Positions 51,600-57,247 of a stretch of 57,247 nt of DNA are shown here, piece after piece; position 1 is the stretch's first letter, and every line of letters begins with the position of its first letter. Location: assembly GCA_030373045.1 (NCBI GenBank), contig JAUCPW010000070.1, forward strand, positions 1 to 57,247, written 5' to 3'. Made by a program: the position numbers and the translations under genes. The DNA comes from Candidatus Fermentibacter sp. Its GTDB lineage: Bacteria; Fermentibacterota; Fermentibacteria; Fermentibacterales; Fermentibacteraceae. A model generated the notes under the pieces. The model was not told the origin of the DNA. It did not search any database and saw only the letters and a program-made list of their open reading frames with translations.

Positions 51600-52849
51600 T
51601 GATCCTGGTTTCCGCCTGGGGTACCGCCGACCGGATCGAGGCTGTGGTCGGCGACTATCCCATCCTCAGATCGGAGATCTCCGACAGGCTCGCTGCGACG
51701 GCTGAGACCCTCTCGCGTCCCGTCCCCGACGACTCCGCCTCCTTCGCCGTCGCCCTCTCGGAGATCGTCGAGGAGAGGCTCCTGGTAGAGGGCGCCAGGG
51801 ACGCCGGGTTCTTCCCCGGCCCTGAGGCGGTCGCGGCCATGGTCGAAGGCAGGATCGAGGAGATGAGGGAGGAGTTCGGATCCGAACAGCAGTATCTCAC
51901 GGCTCTCGCGGAGGCCGGGCTCTCCGAGGACGAACTCAGGCTGCAGCTCTCGGACCTCATGGGTGAGCAGCGGGCCGTCTCGGATTTCGTCCAGTCGAAG
52001 ACGTCGAAGCTTCTCGAAACGCTGCCCGCCGACCCCGTGAGCTACCTCAACTCCAATCTCGACATCCTCGAAGAGGAGCTGATGCCCAGGAACCTGTCGT
52101 GGATCCTGATACCCGTGCTCCCCGGAGGGCCGGAGGCCGACTCGGCCCTGGCGTTCCTCGCGGGTCTCGCCGACAGGATTTCGGCCGGCGAGTCCTTCGA
52201 CGACCTGGCCGTGCAGTATTCCCAGGATCCTGGTTCGGCGGCCGAAGGCGGCTTCCTGGGCCAGTTCGGACCGGGCGACATGACCCCCACGTTCGTGGCC
52301 GCCCTGGACGCCCTCGAGCCGGGCGGCATGTCCCGGCCGTTCCTCTCTCCCTACGGGGCGCACCTCGCGAGGCTCGACTCCCGTGATTCGACCGGGATGA
52401 TGACGGCGAGTCACATCCTGATCCTCCTCGAGCTGGAACAGGATGATGCCGACAGTGCAGGCAGCCTGGCCGACTCGGTGGCCTCGCTCGTCAGGTCCGG
52501 CACCGTCTCCTTCGGGGAGGCCGCCCTGCGGTGGAGCGCCGATCCCCTGTCATCGAGGGACGGCGGAACCCTGGGCATCGTGCTGGTCGAGAACTCCATC
52601 CCCGAGGCGGCCGGACTCCTGGCGTCGTCCAGCCCCGGGTCGATATCCGGCCCCGTCCTCCTCGGTGACGCATCAGCCTATGCCATCATCAGGGACGACG
52701 GCGCCACGCAGGGATTCGACTGGACCGGCTTCGAACGCGACTGGCTCGACGACCTGGTGAGGAACGTCGTCTACACTCACGGGCTGAACTCGCTCGTCGA
52801 CTCCCTCCGGACGGCGGTGCCCGTCATCTACACCCGGGATGCGGATTGA
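51587..52849 (+). CDS. surA: SurA-like chaperone with two parvulin domains
   Basis: A 420-residue exported protein with a signal peptide, the SurA N-terminal domain (RIEAVVGDYPILRSEI, then VEERLLVEGA) and two parvulin domains. The first, about 165-265, includes YSQDPGSAAEGGFLGQF; the second, about 267-375, begins ASHILILLE and contains DGGTLGIV. SurA delivers outer-membrane proteins to BAM. Length and order match SurA (428 in E. coli). It overlaps the S4 gene by 11 bases. Confidence 0.9.
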   Translation: MLALMILVSAWGTADRIEAVVGDYPILRSEISDRLAATAETLSRPVPDDSASFAVALSEIVEERLLVEGARDAGFFPGPEAVAAMVEGRIEEMREEFGSEQQYLTALAEAGLSEDELRLQLSDLMGEQRAVSDFVQSKTSKLLETLPADPVSYLNSNLDILEEELMPRNLSWILIPVLPGGPEADSALAFLAGLADRISAGESFDDLAVQYSQDPGSAAEGGFLGQFGPGDMTPTFVAALDALEPGGMSRPFLSPYGAHLARLDSRDSTGMMTASHILILLELEQDDADSAGSLADSVASLVRSGTVSFGEAALRWSADPLSSRDGGTLGIVLVENSIPEAAGLLASSSPGSISGPVLLGDASAYAIIRDDGATQGFDWTGFERDWLDDLVRNVVYTHGLNSLVDSLRTAVPVIYTRDAD

Positions 52850-53123
52850 CGTCTTCCTCCGGCTGGCAGGCATCCTCAGAACGAGGAGCCTCGCCGGCGA
52901 CGCCTGCGACGGCGGATTCGTCAGGATCAACGGACGGACCGCCAAGCCGGCTGCGAAGATATCCGCCGGCGACAGGATCGACATGTCCATGCCCGACGGC
53001 CGTGATGCGTCGTTCATCGTCGACGCCCTGCCCGCCGGCAGGCAGGTGGCCAGGCGCGACCGTCCGTCTCTCTTCCACGAAGTCACGCCCGATGGAGCGC
53101 CCGGCAGTGCCGGTCAGGCCTGA
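52839..53123 (+). CDS. S4-domain RNA-binding protein (Hsp15/RqcP-like)
   Basis: A 94-residue protein that is essentially one S4 domain: MRIDVFLRLAGILRTRSLA, GGFVRINGR and the basic tail KPAAKISAGDRI. Small S4 proteins of this kind (Hsp15, RqcP) bind stalled 50S subunits. Overlap with surA suggests co-translation. Subfamily is not determined. Confidence 0.88.
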   Translation: MRIDVFLRLAGILRTRSLAGDACDGGFVRINGRTAKPAAKISAGDRIDMSMPDGRDASFIVDALPAGRQVARRDRPSLFHEVTPDGAPGSAGQA

Positions 53124-53162
53124 TCCCGCCGGGGGATCGCCTCCCGCAGTGCCCGTCCCGGG

Positions 53163-53181
53163 CCGGCACCTCCGGTGCCGG
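53163..53181. repeat. Hairpin before ftsE
   Basis: CCGGCACC (53163-53170) pairs perfectly with GGTGCCGG (53174-53181) around TCC, in the 69-base gap between the S4 gene and ftsE. It might end the upstream transcript or attenuate; no T-tract is seen. Confidence 0.5.
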
Positions 53182-53192
53182 GGGCACGTGCG

Positions 53193-53873
53193 ATGATAAG
53201 GTTCGACAGGGTCTGCCGATCCTATTCCGAGTGGCCCGCTCTCGAGGACGTCTCCTTCACCGTGGATCCCGGCGAGTTCGTGGTGCTGACCGGCCCGAGC
53301 GGGGCGGGGAAGACGACGATACTCCGGCTGATATGGATGGGCGATCTTCCCTCGAGGGGCCGCGTGGAGGTGGCGGGCTTCGCTTCGGACAGGATGAAGC
53401 CGTCCGACTTCCACGAGCTCCGCCGGAAGATTGGCGTGGTCTTCCAGGACTTCAGGCTCCTGCCGGACAGGACCGTCTTCGACAACGTGGCGCTGCCCCT
53501 GCAGGTGGCAGGCGCCGGCCCGCGCGCCGTACGTAAGAGGGTCTTCTCCCTACTCGGCGAGCTGGGGCTCAGCCACAGGCGGCTGTCCATGCCCCACGAG
53601 CTCTCGGGCGGCGAGCAGCAGAGAGTTGCCGTGGCCCGGGCCATGGTGGCGCATCCTTCCGTGCTGCTGGCCGACGAGCCCACCGGCAATCTGGATCCGA
53701 TTGTCTCCCGCAGGGTCATCGAGCTCCTGGTGGACATAAACAGGAGCGGCACCGCAGTCCTGATGGCCACGCACGACCCCAGGCAGATTCCTCCGGGGCT
53801 CGCCAGGCTCGTCTTCATAGACCAGGGCCGCCTGAGGGATCCGTCGGACTTCAGGCCGGGGGAGTACGTGTGA
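53193..53873 (+). CDS. ftsE: Cell division ATP-binding protein FtsE
   Basis: A 226-residue ABC ATPase. Walker A GPSGAGKTT, Q-loop VFQDFRLLPDRTVFDNVALPL (an FtsE hallmark), signature LSGGEQQRVAVARA and Walker B VLLADEPTGNLDP are present. FtsE drives FtsX at the septum to activate peptidoglycan hydrolases. ATG 53193 is preferred over GTG 53175, which lies in a hairpin. It overlaps FtsX through the stop. Confidence 0.95.
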   Translation: MIRFDRVCRSYSEWPALEDVSFTVDPGEFVVLTGPSGAGKTTILRLIWMGDLPSRGRVEVAGFASDRMKPSDFHELRRKIGVVFQDFRLLPDRTVFDNVALPLQVAGAGPRAVRKRVFSLLGELGLSHRRLSMPHELSGGEQQRVAVARAMVAHPSVLLADEPTGNLDPIVSRRVIELLVDINRSGTAVLMATHDPRQIPPGLARLVFIDQGRLRDPSDFRPGEYV

Positions 53874-54742
53874 TCCCCGCCATGCCCGTCATCAGGGAGA
53901 CCTGGCTCAACATGAGCGGCAAGAAGTCCGCCCTTGCCTCGACGTTTCTCATGGTGAGCCTGTCGTTCGTCGTGTTCGACACCTTCCTGGTCGTCACCTG
54001 GAATCTCAGGAGGATCCTGGAGCGTGAGCAGAGCGAGGTCGGGATCGAGGTCTTCCTCGAGACGGGCACGGCGGAGGCCGATGCCCGCGCGCTGGCCGAC
54101 ATCGTGAGCGGAATGGACGGAGTGCTGTCCGTCTACTACGTCTCTCCGGCCGAGGCGGAGGCGGTATTCAGGGCCGAGATCCCCGACAGGGCAGGGCTCC
54201 TCGACCTGATGGGAGAGGGATTCCAGCTCCCCGCATCCCTCCAGATCGCCCTGCTGCCCTCCTGGAGGAACTCCGACAGGATGGCGACGCTCGCCGGTTC
54301 GCTTTCGGGATTCGAGGGCGTGTATGACGTGGTGTACGGCGAGAGCTACCTCCCGGGGCTGACCAGCCTCATCGGGACGCTCCACAGGCTCGATCTCTTC
54401 GCCGGAACGATGGTCCTGCTCGGAGTCTCGCTCGTCGTAGCCGGAGCGATCAGGCTCGCCGTTGCCGGAAGGGCTCTCACGGTCGAGATCATGAGCATCT
54501 CCGGGGCATCCGACGGTTTCATCAGGGGGCCGTTCCTGCTCGAGGGGCTCGTCTCCGGCGTAGCCGGGGCCGCCGGCGGGCTGCTGTTCACATATGCCGT
54601 ATCGCTCATCCTCTCCGGATCGATAGGCCACGAGTTCCTTCCCGGCCGCTGGATCGCCGGAGTGCTGTTCCTCGGTGCCGCAACCGGGCTTGCAGGGAGC
54701 TGGGTAGGGCTCTCCAGCAGCCTTCCCAGACCCAGGAAATGA
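53870..54742 (+). CDS. ftsX: Cell division protein FtsX
   Basis: A 290-residue permease-like protein with four membrane helices: one near the N terminus (FLMVSLSFVVFDTFLVV) and three in the C-terminal half. A periplasmic loop with VEVFLETGTAEADARALADIV and SVYYVSPAEAEAVF is typical of FtsX. The loop contacts hydrolase regulators, so the neighbouring M23 peptidase type could be a target (inference). GTG 53870 overlaps the ftsE stop. Confidence 0.94.
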   Translation: MIPAMPVIRETWLNMSGKKSALASTFLMVSLSFVVFDTFLVVTWNLRRILEREQSEVGIEVFLETGTAEADARALADIVSGMDGVLSVYYVSPAEAEAVFRAEIPDRAGLLDLMGEGFQLPASLQIALLPSWRNSDRMATLAGSLSGFEGVYDVVYGESYLPGLTSLIGTLHRLDLFAGTMVLLGVSLVVAGAIRLAVAGRALTVEIMSISGASDGFIRGPFLLEGLVSGVAGAAGGLLFTYAVSLILSGSIGHEFLPGRWIAGVLFLGAATGLAGSWVGLSSSLPRPRK

Positions 54743-54758
54743 AAGAACGGGAGACACT

Positions 54759-55130
54759 ATGATCATGGCCTGCCTCCTTCACGATCTCGCCCTCGCCGCC
54801 ACGGTATCCCAGGCCGCCGACTCCACCGGGGCGATGCAGCCGGGCTGCATGGATCCGACCAGCCTAACGAGTCTCCTGCCCATCGTGGCCATGGTCGCGA
54901 TCTTCTACTTCCTGATCATCAGACCCCAGCAGAAGCAGCAGAAGGACCTCAAATCGATGCGCGACTCGCTCAAGAAGGACGACAGGATCGTCACCACGGG
55001 CGGTATCCACGGCGTGGTGGCCGCCATCAAGGGCGAGGTGGTCTCGGTCAGGATCGCCGACGGCGTGAAGATCGACCTGGACAGGTCGGCCATCGCCCTG
55101 ATCGAGAAGGGCCCAGAGGCGGATCAGTGA
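54759..55130 (+). CDS. yajC: Preprotein translocase subunit YajC
   Basis: A 123-residue protein with one membrane helix (LLPIVAMVAIFYFLIIRPQQKQQK) and the YajC core DDRIVTTGGIHGVVAAIKGEVVSVRIADGVKIDLDRSAI. YajC belongs to the SecDF-YajC accessory complex of the Sec system. An extra N-terminal stretch of about 35 residues precedes the helix. ATG 54759 has GGGAG upstream; the gene overlaps def by four bases. SecD/SecF are not in the window. Confidence 0.94.
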   Translation: MIMACLLHDLALAATVSQAADSTGAMQPGCMDPTSLTSLLPIVAMVAIFYFLIIRPQQKQQKDLKSMRDSLKKDDRIVTTGGIHGVVAAIKGEVVSVRIADGVKIDLDRSAIALIEKGPEADQ

Positions 55131-55630
55131 GGTCGATCCGCATCTTCGGATCGCCCGGGCTGAGATCGGTATCGAGGGATGTGGATCCGGCCGCCGACGC
55201 GTCCCTCCTCGGCGAGCTCCTGCCGGAGATGGACAGGCTGCTGACGGAGGAGGAGGGGATCGGCCTCGCGGCGCCGCAGGCAGGGGAGAACATCAGGGTC
55301 TTCATCCTGGAGACCTCGATGCTGCCCTCTCTCTGCGGCCACAGGGTGTTCGTGAATCCGAAGCTCGAAGCCTACGGACCTCCGTCCAGGCGGGAGGAGG
55401 GATGCCTCAGCGTGCCCGGCATCTACGAACCCGTGACCAGGCCGTCGCTTCTCAGGATGAGCGCGCTCGACCCCTCGGGCGTCCGGTTCGAGCTCGAACT
55501 CGACGGTATGGCCGCACGCGCAGCCCAGCACGAGAACGACCATCTCGACGGCATCCTCTTCGTCGACAGGCTCGGCGCCCTGAGGCGCAAACTGCTGAGG
55601 GCGAAGCTCCAGAAGCTGGCCGGAGGATGA
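55127..55630 (+). CDS. def: Peptide deformylase
   Basis: A 167-residue metalloenzyme removing the N-formyl group of nascent proteins. The three signature motifs are GIGLAAPQ near 45, EGCLS near 90 and QHENDHLDG near 130, giving the Cys and two His metal ligands and catalytic Glu. GTG 55127 overlaps the yajC stop and the gene overlaps fmt by ATGA. Confidence 0.96.
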   Translation: MRSIRIFGSPGLRSVSRDVDPAADASLLGELLPEMDRLLTEEEGIGLAAPQAGENIRVFILETSMLPSLCGHRVFVNPKLEAYGPPSRREEGCLSVPGIYEPVTRPSLLRMSALDPSGVRFELELDGMAARAAQHENDHLDGILFVDRLGALRRKLLRAKLQKLAGG

Positions 55631-56547
55631 CCGGATCCCCTCCGGGACCCGTTTTCCTCGGGACGGCCGCCTTTGCCGTACCCATCCTCGAATCGCTCGC
55701 AGGGTCACGCCACCGCCCTTCTCTCGTGGTGACCCGGGTGGACTCGAAGGCGGGACGCGGGCTTAGGGAATCCGTCACCCCGGTCGCCGCGGCGGCCTGC
55801 ACCCTCGGGCTGCCGGTCGTGAAGACCGCCCATCCGTCATCGGTCGCCGGGGTCCCCGAGGGATGCCGGTTCGCGGTCTCCGCGGCCTTCGGCCTGTGGC
55901 TCCCCGCGAAGTTCATCGCATTGTTCCCGCAGGGCGTGCTCAACGTGCATCCCTCCCTCCTGCCCAGGCACCGCGGACCCTGTCCGGTGGAGAGGGCGAT
56001 ACTCGAAGGCGACCCGGAGACCGGGATCTCCTTCATGCTGACCGACTCCGGCTGGGACACGGGGCCCGTGGTGAGCGCCATCCGGACCCCCGTCGGGGAG
56101 GACGAGGATTCCGGGATGCTCTCCTCGCGGCTGGCGGAACTGGCCGCGCGCGAGATGGGAGGGATCATCGACGGATACCTGGGGGGACTCCTGGAACCGG
56201 CTCCTCAGTCCGGCGAGGCCACTCACGCGGACAAACTGACGGACCGGGAGGCCCTGCTCGACTGGAGCAGGCCGGCGGGGGAGCTGCTCAGGACGGTGCG
56301 TGCTTTCGCCCCGGCGCCCGGCGCCAGGACATCGTTCCGGGGCAGGCTGCTCAAGGTCCTGGCCGCGGCCGCATCCGACAGCACGATTCCCGCCGGCTCG
56401 CTGGCGGTCCGTGACGGACGGCTCCTCGCGGGATGCGGTGAAGGCTCGATGGAGCTCCTGAGGCTCCAGCCCGAATCGAGGAAGGCGATGGACGGCGGCG
56501 CGTTCCTGGCGGGCTACCGACCCCTTCCCGGGGAACCCCTTGGCTAG
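55627..56547 (+). CDS. fmt: Methionyl-tRNA formyltransferase
   Basis: A 306-residue enzyme formylating initiator Met-tRNA, functionally paired with def. The formyl-transfer motif NVHPSLLPRHRG contains catalytic Asn and His, and DSGWDTG follows. The substrate loop carries the unusual GPCPVERA where GAAPIQ is common. The C-terminal OB-like domain is present. ATG 55627 overlaps the def stop. It overlaps the next gene by eight bases. Confidence 0.94.
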   Translation: MTGSPPGPVFLGTAAFAVPILESLAGSRHRPSLVVTRVDSKAGRGLRESVTPVAAAACTLGLPVVKTAHPSSVAGVPEGCRFAVSAAFGLWLPAKFIALFPQGVLNVHPSLLPRHRGPCPVERAILEGDPETGISFMLTDSGWDTGPVVSAIRTPVGEDEDSGMLSSRLAELAAREMGGIIDGYLGGLLEPAPQSGEATHADKLTDREALLDWSRPAGELLRTVRAFAPAPGARTSFRGRLLKVLAAAASDSTIPAGSLAVRDGRLLAGCGEGSMELLRLQPESRKAMDGGAFLAGYRPLPGEPLG

Positions 56548-57209
56548 GTCGGTCCTGCTCTTCAGAGCCGGGCTGCTGGGTGCATCCATGCCATTCCTCC
56601 TGGTCGGACTCCTCCTGATGGCGGCCACGGGGGGAGCCGGCTGGGCAGCCCTTTCCGCCGCGGCCGTACTGCTTCCCCAGATCGCCGCATCGGCCTCCAT
56701 GGCCCCCGGGATGCGCCGACTGCTCATAGGCCTGCTCGGGGTTTCGTATCACGCTCTCCGGATCGCGATGCCCCCCGGGGCGAAGAAGGCCCTGCTTGCA
56801 GAGACCATGGTCGTCGAGGTGAACGACAGGGCTCTGGAGGGCGTCCTGCGCTCCGGGGGCCTGACCCCGGACAGGGTGCTCCTGCTGCTTCCCCACTGCC
56901 TCCAGACGCACGTCTGCGTCCACCGGATAGTCCACGACCATTCCCTCTGTACGAGGTGCGGCGCGTGCGACATGGCGGCCCTGCTCGAACTCGCGGGGAA
57001 GCGCGGAATCGGGCTGTCGATCGCGACGGGCGGCACCGCCGCGCGCAGGGCGGTGGAGGAGGCGAGACCCGGCATGGTCGTCGCAGTGGCCTGCCCCCGC
57101 GATCTTTCGTCAGGGATACTGGATTCCGCTTCGGTGCCGGTATACGGAGTCCTCAACAGCCGGCCGAACGGCGACTGCTTCGATACGCGGGTCGACACAT
57201 CCCTGATCG
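56540..57209 (+). CDS. DUF116 family protein, cut at contig end
   Basis: About 223 codons of a DUF116 protein are visible before the adapter at 57210. An N-terminal membrane region (about 1-65) precedes the conserved LPHCLQTHVCVHR, LCTRCGACDM, ATGGTAARR and GVLNSRPNGDCFDTRVD. The Cys-rich part suggests metal or cluster binding; function is unknown. TTG 56540 is the likely start. DUF116 genes follow fmt in other genomes as well. Codons beyond 57209 are adapter, so the real C terminus is missing. Confidence 0.82.
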
Positions 57210-57247
57210 CTGTCTCTTATACACATCTCCGAGCCCACGAGACAGCG
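57210..57247. other. Untrimmed Illumina Nextera (i7-side) adapter
   Basis: Bases 57210-57243 match the reverse-complemented Nextera read-2 adapter, beginning with the mosaic end. The last four bases (AGCG) would be the start of an i7 index. This is artefact. Confidence 0.97.

Overview
This is a GC-rich bacterial assembly contig, densely packed and mostly transcribed on the + strand. Both ends carry untrimmed Illumina Nextera adapter (bases 9-41 and 57210-57243), so only about 42-57209 is genomic and the last gene is cut by the contig end. The gene set indicates a diderm bacterium: BamD, LolA-like, SurA/parvulin chaperones, many lipoboxes and type IV pilus parts. Arginine is often AGG despite the high GC, TTG and GTG starts are common, and at least two genes appear to start at CTG. 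I see no rRNA, insertion sequence, prophage or CRISPR array. The organism looks like an uncultivated, probably FCB-group-like lineage. A HydE-like maturase would suit a hydrogen-metabolising fermenter, but that placement is inference.

Layout. 42-662: hairpin-rich non-coding DNA, tRNA-Leu on the - strand, and divergent tRNA-Met and tRNA-Val on the + strand. 723-9794: zinc-ribbon coiled-coil protein, RNase P RNA, recJ, dinG-type helicase, pgeF, a TPR lipoprotein, obg and dprA. 9909-19503: a seven-gene cluster of prepilin-like proteins, including a 1298-residue PilW-type prepilin with a large modular exoprotein and two paralogous PilX-like proteins. 19513-23675 (- strand): a secreted CAP-domain protein and two membrane HD-GYP proteins, one intact and one degenerate. 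23739-27290: a B12-binding radical SAM protein, then aroE, a HydE-like radical SAM gene and aroK, all overlapping. 27343-35721: an HU-CBM48 fusion, ftsK, envelope lipoproteins, a LolA-like protein, rimO, bamD and nadD. 35699-41455: pilT, an NfeD/slipin pair, dapA, dapB, a Memo/AMMECR1 pair and a coiled-coil lipoprotein.

41534-48255: tyrS (-), diverging from upp, an M23 peptidase and mfd. 48304-52849: four consecutive parvulin/SurA-like chaperone genes. 52839-57209: an S4-domain protein, ftsE, ftsX, yajC, def, fmt and a truncated DUF116 gene.

How the genes fit together: most are housekeeping genes arranged in long, tightly overlapping operons (typically ATGA or GTGA junctions). Envelope biogenesis dominates, through lipoprotein trafficking (LolA-like), outer-membrane protein insertion (BamD, SurA/parvulins), division and wall remodelling (FtsK, FtsEX, M23 peptidase) and secretion (YajC). 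The most unusual parts are the giant-prepilin locus beside tandem HD-GYP regulators, the HU-CBM48 fusion next to ftsK, the aroE/HydE-like/aroK arrangement, and the CTG starts.
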